This document shows, piece by piece, positions 7,742 through 15,834 of a DNA stretch of 23,322 nt. Source of the stretch: DASSWG01 sp035704905 (lineage in GTDB: Bacteria; Bacteroidota; Bacteroidia; Flavobacteriales; Flavobacteriaceae); contig DASSWN010000134.1 of the NCBI GenBank assembly GCA_035704905.1, positions 1-23,322 of the forward strand, read 5' to 3'. The translations under genes and the position numbers were made by a program. Numbering within the stretch: the first letter of the stretch is position 1; every line of letters begins with the position of its first letter. Below the pieces are notes generated by a model. The model worked only from the letters and a program-made list of their open reading frames with translations. It was not told the origin of the DNA and did not search any database.

Positions 7742-8593
7742 TTACTTTGCGCCCCATTCTTTCAGGGAAGCTTCATTCATTTTTACATAATCTTCGTTTT
7801 TGGCTTCTTGGGCTGCTTCCAACGACTGTTTGGCAGATTCGATAGCCTCTTCGCGCATTCCCAGTTGATATTCGATGAGTGCCTTTTTCCTAATTACATA
7901 AAAAGGTGCTTTTTCGTTCATTTTTATCGCGGTTGTGATCCATTCGTAAGCCTGTTTCAAATCTTTCCCTTCCGAAAAGAAGTAATCGGCGGCAGCATAA
8001 TAGTCACTCCATTTCGCCTCACCGCTCAGCGTGCTTTTAATGCTTTGCATGGCTTTTTCCTCTGTGGGAACTTCAAATTTCAGTGATGCTTTCGTATTTT
8101 CCCAAATAAAATCCAAGGACGCGGAATTATTGGTCAAATCGCTCAGCATAATAGTGAAAGTTTCCACTTGATTCGCAAGTTCTTGGACTTTTGCCTGGGT
8201 TTCCAACACTACCTTTTCATCCGTCCATTTTTGGGGCAATCCCCAATTTTGTATATCGCTATAAAAATAAATTTGCCAAAATTCTTTTCCCGGTTTGGTA
8301 AAAACAGAATAAATTCCCTGTTTTAAAGTTTTTCCATTGATAACCACATCATCGGAAAATTCAATAAGGGTGTTTTGATTCGCACCGGTGCGCCATAATT
8401 CACCATAAGGCACCAGCTCGCCGAAAATCTTTCTATCTTTCACGCCGGGACGGGAATAATCAACCTCAATTTTGGTAAGCCCCACAACCTGTTCCAAAGA
8501 TGCATGTGGACTCGCTTGAGGCACTTTAACCTGTGAGTGGGAAAAAGGAACAAACAAAAAAAGAAGAATTGGGAGTACAATAGTTTTTTTCAT
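7742..8593 (-). CDS. DUF2911 domain exported protein with TPR-like tail
   Basis: This 283-residue protein has a Sec signal peptide (hydrophobic core after MKKT, probable cleavage after 'SHS' near residue 20). DUF2911 spans about residues 25-165 and is marked by 'SPHASLEQVVGLTKIEVDYS' followed by 'RPGVKDRKIFGELVPYG' and then 'LWRTGANQNT'. The last ~110 residues form helical repeats of TPR character ('YVIRKKALIEYQLGMREEAI'). The protein is probably periplasmic or cell-surface. The function of DUF2911 is unknown, although it is common in Bacteroidota. It is a single gene, convergent with fadN and divergent from the metallopeptidase. TATATTTA at 8635-8628 on the minus strand is a possible imperfect -7 element. 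Confidence 0.85.
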   Translation of the reverse strand: MKKTIVLPILLFLFVPFSHSQVKVPQASPHASLEQVVGLTKIEVDYSRPGVKDRKIFGELVPYGELWRTGANQNTLIEFSDDVVINGKTLKQGIYSVFTKPGKEFWQIYFYSDIQNWGLPQKWTDEKVVLETQAKVQELANQVETFTIMLSDLTNNSASLDFIWENTKASLKFEVPTEEKAMQSIKSTLSGEAKWSDYYAAADYFFSEGKDLKQAYEWITTAIKMNEKAPFYVIRKKALIEYQLGMREEAIESAKQSLEAAQEAKNEDYVKMNEASLKEWGAK

Positions 8594-8772
8594 AAGATTA
8601 AATTTTTTAAACAGCTGTAAATATATTACAATTCCCGTTTTAAACTGTTAAGATGGACCAAATAGTTTGGCTCGGTTCATGCATTTTAAAAAACCGTAAT
8701 TATTTTTATTCAAGTCGCTTTTGTTTAATATATCTGTCTTATATTTAACCCTTAAAAAATTTAAACTAAATT

Positions 8773-11013
8773 ATGAAACACAAAAAAACTACCATTTGGC
8801 TATTAATGCTACTGATGTTTCCAATTCTAGCCTTTTCACAGGCGAGAAATTTTTGGTCTTCGGATGTAAAAGAACCCTCTACGGATAAGATTTTAGAGAC
8901 TTACACGAAGGTATCCGAATATGAAGTATTGGGACTGAACCTTGAAAATTTTAAACAATATGCCTTACAAGCCCCTTTCCGGGGAAATGGGGTAAATAGT
9001 TCCATTAGTGTGGAACTTCCCAATTCCTCAGGCGGATTCAATGAGTTTGAACTGTTTCAAACCCACACCCTCAGCCCGGGGTTGGCAGCGAAATTTCCTT
9101 CAATTTCTTCTTATGTCGGTGTCAGCAAAGACAAAAAATTGCATGTTCGAATGACCATTACCAATCAAGGTATTTATGGAATGGTTATGGGCGGCGATGG
9201 ATTTGAATACATCAATCCTATGAACCGGGCAGGATCCATCTATCAGGTTTTCAATAGAAAAGATATTTCACGTTCCATGTCAATGATGCAATGCATGGTA
9301 AGCGAAACAGTAGAACCACTTCCCGAAGTTGGTCCGCAGAACAAACCTATGGTGGACGATGCCACTTTACGCACCTATGAATTGGCAGTGGCCACCACCG
9401 GTGAATATGCCACCTATCATGTGAATGCGGCAGGAATGGGAAGCGGAACCGATGCCGAAAAGAAGGCGGTTGTTTTGGCCGCTATCACGGTTACAATGGA
9501 TAGGGTAAACGGAATTTATGAAAATGCCGTTGCGCTTACCATGACCTTGGTGCCCAACAACGATTTGATCATTTATTTAAACGGTGGCACTGACCCTTTT
9601 ACCAATAATAATGCAGGTGCGCTTATTAATGAAAGTCAAACGGTGATCAACAATGTTATTGGATTCTCCAATTACGATATCGGCCATACTTTTAGCACCG
9701 GCGCCGGAGGACTCGCGCAACTTTATGCACCTTGCACAGGCAACAAAGCAAGGGGCGTGACAGGAACCAGTGCACCGGTCGGTGATCCGTATGATATTGA
9801 TTATGTTGCGCACGAAATGGGACATCAATATGGCGCACCTCATACCTTCAATAATTCTTGTAGTGGCAATCGAAACAATGCCACGGCGGTAGAACCGGGA
9901 AGTGGTTCCACAATAATGGCTTATGCCGGAATTTGTCCTCCGAATATTCAAAGCAATAGTGACCCCATTTTTCATGCGGTCAGTATAAACGCAATATATG
10001 GTAATATAACAACAGGTCCGGCAAGCAATTGTCCTGATATGACCGCCATTGCAAACTCGGCACCGGTTGTTGCACCGATCCCAGATTACAATATTCCTTA
10101 CGGAACGGCATTTGTGCTTTCTTTGAATGCGACTGATGCCGAGAATGATACTTTTATGTATTCTTGGGATCAAACCGATACGCAAATCGCAACAATGCCA
10201 CCGCTAACCAGTGCCACTGGAGGTCCCATTTTTCGTTCTTTTGATGCCAGTGTTTCAAACACGCGGTATTTCCCAAATTTGAGCAGTATCCTTTCCGGAA
10301 ACTTGGCCCCGACATGGGAAGTAATTCCGAATGTTCCGCGTACCATCCATCTAACTGGAACAGTTTGGGACAATAATGTTTTAGGCGGACAAAGCACACA
10401 AGAAGACGTAACCATCAGTGTAAAAAACACAGGGCCATTTGTGGTAACCTCTCAGAATGAAGCGGGAAATGTTTATGCACAAAACCAGTTGGTAACCTTC
10501 ACTTGGGATGTAGCCGGGACAGATGCAAATGGAATTAATTGTGCCAACGTAGATATTTTGTTGAGCTATGTTGCAGGCACAAGTTTTCCTGAGCCAATTA
10601 TTCTGAATACGCCGAATGATGGTTCACAAACTGTTAGGATGCCAATCGGACAGGCTTCGGGTATTTGTAAATTGATGATCAAAGGATCTGACAATATCTT
10701 TTTCGATGTTAATGACAATTTTTTCACTATTACATCCGAAATAATGTCCGTGGATGAGTTCACCGCAGAAAGTTTTTCAATTGTCCCGAATCCAAATAAC
10801 GGAGCGTTTAGCCTTCAGTTTGGATCGGATATCAGCGGAAAAGTAAAAGCCGATATTTATGATATACGTGGACGACTGATTTCTTCATACGATTTGGACA
10901 CCAGTACCGGGTTGACCAAAACCATTTCAATGGATCGCCCGCAAACAGGTATATATATTCTTCAAATCAGCAATGGAAGCCAGAAGGTTGCCAAGAAATT
11001 GATCGTGAATTAA
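8773..11013 (+). CDS. Secreted reprolysin-like zinc metallopeptidase with T9SS sorting domain
   Basis: This is a 746-residue secreted protease. A signal peptide covers residues 1-22 (cleavage near 'AFSQA'), followed by a propeptide-like region to about residue 195. The metzincin catalytic domain carries HEMGHQYGAPH, with zinc ligands His347, His351 and His357, catalytic Glu348, and a Met-turn in 'STIMAYAGIC'. This places it with the reprolysin-family (M12B-like) enzymes of Bacteroidota. After a beta-rich middle region, residues ~668-746 form a type A Por/T9SS sorting domain ('VPNPNNGAF', 'YDIRGRLI', 'GIYILQISNG', final 'KKLIVN'), so the mature enzyme should be exported across the outer membrane by type IX secretion. 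Its natural substrate is unknown. A weak promoter may be TTG 8721-8723 with TATATTTA 8740-8747. Confidence 0.92.
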   Translation: MKHKKTTIWLLMLLMFPILAFSQARNFWSSDVKEPSTDKILETYTKVSEYEVLGLNLENFKQYALQAPFRGNGVNSSISVELPNSSGGFNEFELFQTHTLSPGLAAKFPSISSYVGVSKDKKLHVRMTITNQGIYGMVMGGDGFEYINPMNRAGSIYQVFNRKDISRSMSMMQCMVSETVEPLPEVGPQNKPMVDDATLRTYELAVATTGEYATYHVNAAGMGSGTDAEKKAVVLAAITVTMDRVNGIYENAVALTMTLVPNNDLIIYLNGGTDPFTNNNAGALINESQTVINNVIGFSNYDIGHTFSTGAGGLAQLYAPCTGNKARGVTGTSAPVGDPYDIDYVAHEMGHQYGAPHTFNNSCSGNRNNATAVEPGSGSTIMAYAGICPPNIQSNSDPIFHAVSINAIYGNITTGPASNCPDMTAIANSAPVVAPIPDYNIPYGTAFVLSLNATDAENDTFMYSWDQTDTQIATMPPLTSATGGPIFRSFDASVSNTRYFPNLSSILSGNLAPTWEVIPNVPRTIHLTGTVWDNNVLGGQSTQEDVTISVKNTGPFVVTSQNEAGNVYAQNQLVTFTWDVAGTDANGINCANVDILLSYVAGTSFPEPIILNTPNDGSQTVRMPIGQASGICKLMIKGSDNIFFDVNDNFFTITSEIMSVDEFTAESFSIVPNPNNGAFSLQFGSDISGKVKADIYDIRGRLISSYDLDTSTGLTKTISMDRPQTGIYILQISNGSQKVAKKLIVN

Positions 11014-11030
11014 TATTGTATTCTGTATTG

Positions 11031-11064
11031 AAAAAAGAAAGAGGCCAATTCGGCCTCTTTCTTT
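11031..11064. terminator. Strong bidirectional rho-independent terminator
   Basis: A perfect 13-base stem (AAAGAAAGAGGCC with GGCCTCTTTCTTT) surrounds the loop AATTC. A T-rich tract follows on both strands. It lies 18 bases after the metallopeptidase stop and also serves the minus-strand operon that ends at 11148. Confidence 0.9.
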
Positions 11065-11147
11065 GTTTTCATATTTCACCGATCAATAAAGGTTCAGCGG
11101 AATTTTTTCAAAACTTCGATTTTGAAAAGAGACTAACAGAATTTCTC

Positions 11148-11675
11148 TTATTCAAGCGAAACTTCTCCGGCAATTTTTTCTAATCTTTGTGGAACTTTAT
11201 TGTTTGCAAAAGATAACACAACTGAAGCCGAATCTGAATTTCGCTGATATTCCAGGTTTCCATCGATTATGGGAAAATAACCAACCGTTCCGCGTTCACA
11301 AAAACACATACGGTTGAAAACCAATTTCACTTCTTGCAAGGCTTCATCCTTTAACGAAAGGTTTTTGACATCATCTTTTATTTCCATATAAACCTCTTCG
11401 GTATAATTCCCATCAGCCATTCCCTGTGGGGATTCTTTATGGAAGCGAAATTTAATAACATTTGTGCCTCGGTTTTCAACAAATTCCGGATAGCTCATTC
11501 CCGTGCCGTCTTTCTTCATCAGCATTGCCATATTTTTCATCACAGAAAAAGTACATTCTCCGCCCTTCGGACATTCCATACTAGTTTCCAAGGCCGTGTT
11601 TATGCTTTCATTGGATTTTTTGGTGGAATTGCAGGCCATGAACAAACTTAAAAAAAGAATACAAGAGATTTTCAT
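11148..11675 (-). CDS. Hypothetical cysteine-containing lipoprotein
   Basis: This lipoprotein of about 175 residues starts at ATG 11675; a TTG two codons upstream is possible but less likely. The signal peptide ends in lipobox LFMAC. The mature part has two paired cysteine motifs, ECPKGGEC near residue 35 and MCFCERG near residue 125, conserved-looking positions that could form disulfides or bind a metal. I recognise no domain. It is the last gene of a minus-strand group, 25 bases after the KdsB-KdnB fusion, which suggests co-transcription with envelope biosynthesis. It may be an envelope protein of unknown role. The strong terminator at 11031-11064 closes the group. Confidence 0.65.
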   Translation of the reverse strand: MKISCILFLSLFMACNSTKKSNESINTALETSMECPKGGECTFSVMKNMAMLMKKDGTGMSYPEFVENRGTNVIKFRFHKESPQGMADGNYTEEVYMEIKDDVKNLSLKDEALQEVKLVFNRMCFCERGTVGYFPIIDGNLEYQRNSDSASVVLSFANNKVPQRLEKIAGEVSLE

Positions 11676-11700
11676 AATCAAGATTTTTTTTGTGTGGGTT

Positions 11701-13572
11701 TTACATTTGTAAATATAGATTTTTTAAAACGTCGCGCGTAATTTCTTCTTTCCAATTTTCACCAATTGCATTTTCCCACAGCGGATCCATTCCCAGGGAA
11801 ACATCGATCATAATATCCAATTCCCGATCGGATAAATTGGCGCAGACATTTTGGGGAAGTTGAATAGTATGCTTTTTCAGCATCTCGCGGTACATCGCCA
11901 CCCCTTCTGGATAATATTCCCCCAATTTATCGAATACAATACAATTTCCGATACCATGTTTTGTTCCAAGCAAATAAGACATTCCATAACTCATGGCATG
12001 AGCTATTCCCACTTGTGAATAGGCAATACTCATCCCGCCGTGCCAGGAAGCCATCATCAATTTTGCCCTGGATTCTTCTTCGGAAAGTTCATCTGTAAGA
12101 AAAATTTCCTTGCACAATTCGAAGGCTTTCTCGCCATAACTTTGACTAAATGTGTTCAAATATGTGCCGTTCAGTGATTCGATACAATGGATATAGCAAT
12201 CCATTCCGGTATAAAACCACTGATCTTTCGGGACGGTTTTGGTCAGTTCCGGATCAAGCACCACTTGGTCAAAAGGAGTATGATCTGAATTGATTCCAAG
12301 TTTTCGATTGGGGCCTGTGAGCACGGTGGTTCGCGAAACCTCAGCTCCAGTTCCTGATATGGTTGGAATTCCGACATGGTATATGGACGGATTTTTTACT
12401 AAATCCCATCCTTGGTAATCGGCAGCTTTCCCCGGATTCTTCAACATGATGGCCACAGCCTTGGCCAAATCAAGCAAGGTTCCACCCCCTATTCCAATTA
12501 TTCCACTTGGCAACAATTGGAAACCTGTTCGTATTTCGCCGACCAATTCATCAACTTGGCTGGTTTTTGGTTCATATTCCGCTGAAACAAAAATTATTCT
12601 GTCATTTCCCATGAGTTGTATTCGTTCCAGAAATGAGGCGTTTCCTTCAAAAACATCATCAATCAAATAAATAAATGGAGCCCCGATACTGCGTTTTTCT
12701 TGCAAAATTTCCGAGAGCTGATCGAAACAACCGCTGCCATAAACAACACGTGGAACCATGGGGAAGTTCTTAAAAGGCGGCGTTTTCACCGCTTCTTTCA
12801 ATCCTTCTTCACTTTGTGCGAGGGGCTCTTTGGCAAAAAGTGCCTTTGCTTCGAGTAAATCTTCCGGAGTATCAATTTCGACCCCTATAGTTGACGTTTC
12901 CACCATTTTAATATTTTTTCCGTATTCCAAATACCGCAAACATTCAATTTTTTCGGTTGCTTCCAAATGAAGCATGGGCAGTTTATAAAAATCCATCAAT
13001 GCACTTTTTCGAAATGCATAGATTCCTTTGTGCTTATAATAAGTCGCTTCGGTTCCTTGATCGCGAGGATAGGGAATAGGCGATCGGGAGAAATAAAGCG
13101 CGTAATTGCTTTTGTCAACTATCACTTTAACCGTATTGGGATTTGTGACTTCTTCCCGTTTTTTGATTGGGGACATCATGGAGGCCAAATCGATTTTATC
13201 CGCATCCGGACCATAAAAAACGGCCAGTACTTTTTCCAAGCTTTCTTTTGCCGTAAAAGGTTCATCTCCCTGAACATTTACCACAATATCCACATCCATG
13301 AATTCGACCGCTTCCGCTATTCGGTCGCTTCCACATTCGTGCTGTTTCTTACTTTTTTTGGCTTTTCCCCCGTGAGAAATAATTTCATCATAAATAACAT
13401 CGCTATCCGTTACAACATATACTTCATCAAACAAACCGGTGGATACGGTTGCTTCGTAGGTTCTCCGAATTACCGAAACCCCGTTAAGGTCTTGCATCAA
13501 CTTTCCAGGAAAGCGCGTGGCTGCATATCGCGCAGGGATCATCGCGATAATTTTTAAAGATGAATTGTCCAA
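11701..13572 (-). CDS. kdsB: Fusion of CMP-Kdo synthetase (KdsB) and Kdo 8-dehydrogenase-like KdnB
   Basis: The first ~250 residues are a CMP-Kdo synthetase: 'IPARYAATRFPGK' at 12-24, VQGDEP at 100-105, 'HKGIYAFRK', and 'GVEIDTPEDL'. This domain activates Kdo with CTP for lipid A-core assembly. Residues ~268-623 are an iron-containing alcohol dehydrogenase: 'GIGGGTLLDLAKA', 'IPTISGTGAEVS', and metal ligands Asp458, His462, His525 and His539 at family spacing. The best family match by role is KdnB, which in Shewanella oxidises C8 of Kdo before KdnA transaminates it, giving Kdo8N. The start is uncertain. TTG 13572 keeps the full first strand; TTG 13593 is further out; ATG 13542 would cut into that strand. 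KdsB activity is near certain; the KdnB assignment is inference. Confidence 0.85.
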   Translation of the reverse strand: MDNSSLKIIAMIPARYAATRFPGKLMQDLNGVSVIRRTYEATVSTGLFDEVYVVTDSDVIYDEIISHGGKAKKSKKQHECGSDRIAEAVEFMDVDIVVNVQGDEPFTAKESLEKVLAVFYGPDADKIDLASMMSPIKKREEVTNPNTVKVIVDKSNYALYFSRSPIPYPRDQGTEATYYKHKGIYAFRKSALMDFYKLPMLHLEATEKIECLRYLEYGKNIKMVETSTIGVEIDTPEDLLEAKALFAKEPLAQSEEGLKEAVKTPPFKNFPMVPRVVYGSGCFDQLSEILQEKRSIGAPFIYLIDDVFEGNASFLERIQLMGNDRIIFVSAEYEPKTSQVDELVGEIRTGFQLLPSGIIGIGGGTLLDLAKAVAIMLKNPGKAADYQGWDLVKNPSIYHVGIPTISGTGAEVSRTTVLTGPNRKLGINSDHTPFDQVVLDPELTKTVPKDQWFYTGMDCYIHCIESLNGTYLNTFSQSYGEKAFELCKEIFLTDELSEEESRAKLMMASWHGGMSIAYSQVGIAHAMSYGMSYLLGTKHGIGNCIVFDKLGEYYPEGVAMYREMLKKHTIQLPQNVCANLSDRELDIMIDVSLGMDPLWENAIGENWKEEITRDVLKNLYLQM

Positions 13573-13595
13573 TATAATTGCTTTTTTGTTCAAAT

Positions 13596-13603
13596 CAAAA
13601 GTA
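13596..13603 (-). promoter_or_regulatory. Possible -7 element for the KdsB-KdnB fusion
   Basis: The minus strand reads TACTTTTG, matching TAnnTTTG, in the 35-base gap after the helicase gene. An ATG trinucleotide about 21 bases upstream is one base off the -33 TTG. If used, transcription would begin near 13590, which makes TTG 13593 an unlikely start and favours TTG 13572. Confidence 0.35.
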
Positions 13604-13628
13604 CGGAATTTTATAATACCTTTTCATT

Positions 13629-15062
13629 TCAGCCAGCGGTATTCAAGAAAAAGTCGTCTTTAAAACCAATTAAATACAATTTTTCCTTTGCCCGGGTGCA
13701 AGCGGTATAAAGCCAACGTAAATATTCCTTGTCAATTCCGTTTGGAAGATAGGGTTGTTCCACAAAAATGGTGTTCCACTGGCCGCCTTGCGATTTATGA
13801 CATGTAATCGCATAACTGAATTTCACTTGCAACGCATTGAAATATTTGTTGTTTTTCACCCCTAAAAATCGCTTGTAATTCGATTTTTCATGGGCATAAT
13901 CTTTCATTACCTCCTGATATAATTTATTGGAAGCTTCATAGGACAATGTTGGCGCGTTAATATTCAGCGTATCCAACATAACCACTGTTTCAAATGGTTT
14001 TGTCTTGGGGTAATCCACCATTTTTATTTTCACTTCGGCAAATCGAAATCCATAGAGTTCCTTGATACTGAATATTTCCAAAACTTCCATAATATCGCCG
14101 TTGGCAATAAACCCGATTTCACTGGAAGCTTCGACCCAAAAATAGTTGTTCTTGACGACCATCAAAAAATCTCCCGCCGCAATTTCACTTTCACGCGATA
14201 AAATGCGGGTGCGAATTTGCTGATTGTACTGGTTTGCCCTTTTATTGGAACGCACAATTATGGCCGTTTCTTCATGGCCCAAGTCGCTATATGCATCATT
14301 GATAGCATCCATAATCTCGTAACCATCCCGAAGCCTAACCATATCTCCTGCCGAAGATAATTCAAATTGAAAACTTTCATAAAACCCATCTTCCAAAACG
14401 CGTCTCAAAATGGTGGCATTATGCAAAATATCACTTTCCTCACTTTGGCGCATGACTTCGTCCAATTCTATATGGAGTACTTCCTTGCCAAATTCTTGGG
14501 ACAATTTTTTCTGGTCCAAAGCAGGGCTTAAATCGGCCCCAACAGGTGGCAATTGGGCAGAGTCGCCAATCAATATCAATTGACATTTGTGACCGCTGAA
14601 AACGTATTGCATCAAGTCATCGAGCAAAGAACCGTTTTCGAAAAACTTGTTGTCAACCGATTTATCCGGAATCATGGAAGCCTCATCTACAATAAAAACC
14701 GTGCTGCGATGCCTATTTTGTTGAAGAACGAATTCCACACCCCCGTTTCTTGTTTTTTTGGGATGGTATATTTTTTTGTGAATGGTTTGTGCTTGCAAAC
14801 CCGAATAATTACTGATCACTTTTGCCGCCCTTCCGGTTGGGGCTATTAATACCGGGCTTTTCTTTAAATGCCAAAGGCTTCGAACAAGTGCCCCAATAAT
14901 GGTGGTTTTCCCTGTTCCCGCATAACCTTTCAACAAAAACAATTGTTCCTTTTTTTCTTCAATTAAAAACTTACATAAACGATCCAAAGCAATTGCTTGT
15001 TTGGCAGTGGTTTCATGACCAAAATTTTTCAGCAATAATTTATAAAACGATGATGGGAGCAT
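13629..15062 (-). CDS. RecD/Pif1-like SF1B ATP-dependent DNA helicase
   Basis: This 477-residue superfamily 1 helicase has Walker A GYAGTGKTT at residues 46-54, motif Ia-like 'LIAPTGRAAKVI' at 72-83, Walker B VFIVDEAS at 122-129, and motif III 'LILIGDSAQLPPVG' at 162-175. The C-terminal UvrD_C_2-type block is 'SYAITCHKSQGGQW' followed by 'LYTACTRAKEKLYL'. It is much shorter than RecD or RecD2 and lacks their N-terminal extension, which is typical for the stand-alone helicase often labelled RecD-like in Bacteroidota. It should act on DNA in the cytoplasm; its exact repair or replication role is unknown. It heads the minus-strand group with the KdsB-KdnB gene 35 bases downstream, and it has its own promoter at 15088-15095. 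Confidence 0.85.
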   Translation of the reverse strand: MLPSSFYKLLLKNFGHETTAKQAIALDRLCKFLIEEKKEQLFLLKGYAGTGKTTIIGALVRSLWHLKKSPVLIAPTGRAAKVISNYSGLQAQTIHKKIYHPKKTRNGGVEFVLQQNRHRSTVFIVDEASMIPDKSVDNKFFENGSLLDDLMQYVFSGHKCQLILIGDSAQLPPVGADLSPALDQKKLSQEFGKEVLHIELDEVMRQSEESDILHNATILRRVLEDGFYESFQFELSSAGDMVRLRDGYEIMDAINDAYSDLGHEETAIIVRSNKRANQYNQQIRTRILSRESEIAAGDFLMVVKNNYFWVEASSEIGFIANGDIMEVLEIFSIKELYGFRFAEVKIKMVDYPKTKPFETVVMLDTLNINAPTLSYEASNKLYQEVMKDYAHEKSNYKRFLGVKNNKYFNALQVKFSYAITCHKSQGGQWNTIFVEQPYLPNGIDKEYLRWLYTACTRAKEKLYLIGFKDDFFLNTAG

Positions 15063-15087
15063 TTTGGAACGGCTTTTGAAGAAAATT

Positions 15088-15095
15088 CAAAGGTA
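15088..15095 (-). promoter_or_regulatory. -7 element for the helicase-led operon
   Basis: The minus strand reads TACCTTTG (TAnnTTTG), 25 bases before the helicase ATG. A TTTCG at 15119-15115, about 20 bases upstream, is a possible degenerate -33 element. It forms a divergent pair with the plus-strand element at 15143-15150. Confidence 0.5.
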
Positions 15096-15142
15096 GGGCT
15101 GCATTTTTATCTTTCGAAACTTTTACGAACAAAAAAAAATTG

Positions 15143-15150
15143 TAGATTTG
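15143..15150 (+). promoter_or_regulatory. -7 element for the DUF3822/rsmD operon
   Basis: TAGATTTG matches TAnnTTTG and lies 27 bases before the ATG at 15178. It is preceded by a run of nine A and, about 18 bases further up, by TTTAC, a weak -33 candidate. Confidence 0.5.
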
Positions 15151-15177
15151 CCTTTGACTAATTAATAAATTGAGATA

Positions 15178-15834
15178 ATGAGACTTATAATTCAATTGGT
15201 TTTATGGTTGGTGATTGGTTTTTTGGCATATATGACGTTCAATTCCATTTATGAACCCATTCAGTTCAACAAAATCAAAAAAGAACGCTACGCCCCGGTG
15301 ATCGAACGATTGAAAGATATTCGTGATGCCGAAATGGCCTACAAACAAGTTACCGGAAAATTCACCGGTGATTTCAACCGGCTGATTGAATTTATTGATA
15401 CCGCAAAATATACGATTGTGCAACGACGCGATTCCACGGTTTTGAATGTGGAACGCACAAAGGCTTTTGGTGTTGATATGTATAGCGAAATTACCCTCAT
15501 CGACACATTGGGTTTTGTTCCGGTAAGGGATTCGTTGTTCGGCAATTCCGAACGTTATAAAAACTTGATGTTTGTTCCGGGAACCAATAAATCCGAAAAA
15601 TTTTCATTGGAAGCAGGAAATGTTATGAAAAACGAATCCCCTATCCCGGTATTTGAAGCGAAAGTTGCCAAAGCGGTGCTCCTAAAAGATCAGCCGAAGG
15701 ATTTGGTTCACATGGAAAATCAAATGGTTTCTGTCGATGCCATCAATGGTGAATATATAAGGGTTGGATCCATGGAAGAAGTAAACACAAATGGGAACTG
15801 GCCAACATACTATGGAAATATCAAAAACGAATAG
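15178..15834 (+). CDS. Membrane-anchored hypothetical protein
   Basis: This 218-residue protein has one N-terminal membrane helix (residues ~3-22, a signal anchor without a lipobox) and a soluble region probably facing the periplasm. Just after the helix, 'RLKDIRDAEMAYKQVTGKFT' resembles the start of pseudopilin-like globular domains, in which a helix is followed by a short 'gkyt.dfd.L..F' segment. That is a resemblance, not an identification. The gene leads a tight operon with a DUF3822 gene (23-base overlap) and rsmD. I recognise no catalytic motif. Confidence 0.65.
   Translation: MRLIIQLVLWLVIGFLAYMTFNSIYEPIQFNKIKKERYAPVIERLKDIRDAEMAYKQVTGKFTGDFNRLIEFIDTAKYTIVQRRDSTVLNVERTKAFGVDMYSEITLIDTLGFVPVRDSLFGNSERYKNLMFVPGTNKSEKFSLEAGNVMKNESPIPVFEAKVAKAVLLKDQPKDLVHMENQMVSVDAINGEYIRVGSMEEVNTNGNWPTYYGNIKNE

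Noticed and set aside
9577..10185. A 202-codon open frame on the minus strand inside the metallopeptidase gene
   Set aside because: It lies wholly antisense to a clearly identified protease domain. Its translation is rich in Cys, Arg and Ile in the manner of shadow frames, and it has no promoter or family motif.
11105..11128. Perfect 9-base inverted repeat TTTTCAAAA/TTTTGAAAA with a six-base spacer
   Set aside because: It is AT-only apart from one pair, lacks a T tail, and repeats of this size arise by chance in AT-rich DNA. The real terminator is at 11031-11064.
12967..13557. A 196-codon plus-strand frame opposite the kdsB part of the fusion
   Set aside because: It is antisense to the conserved KdsB domain, with a biased composition (many Phe, Ile, Arg, His) and no known domain.
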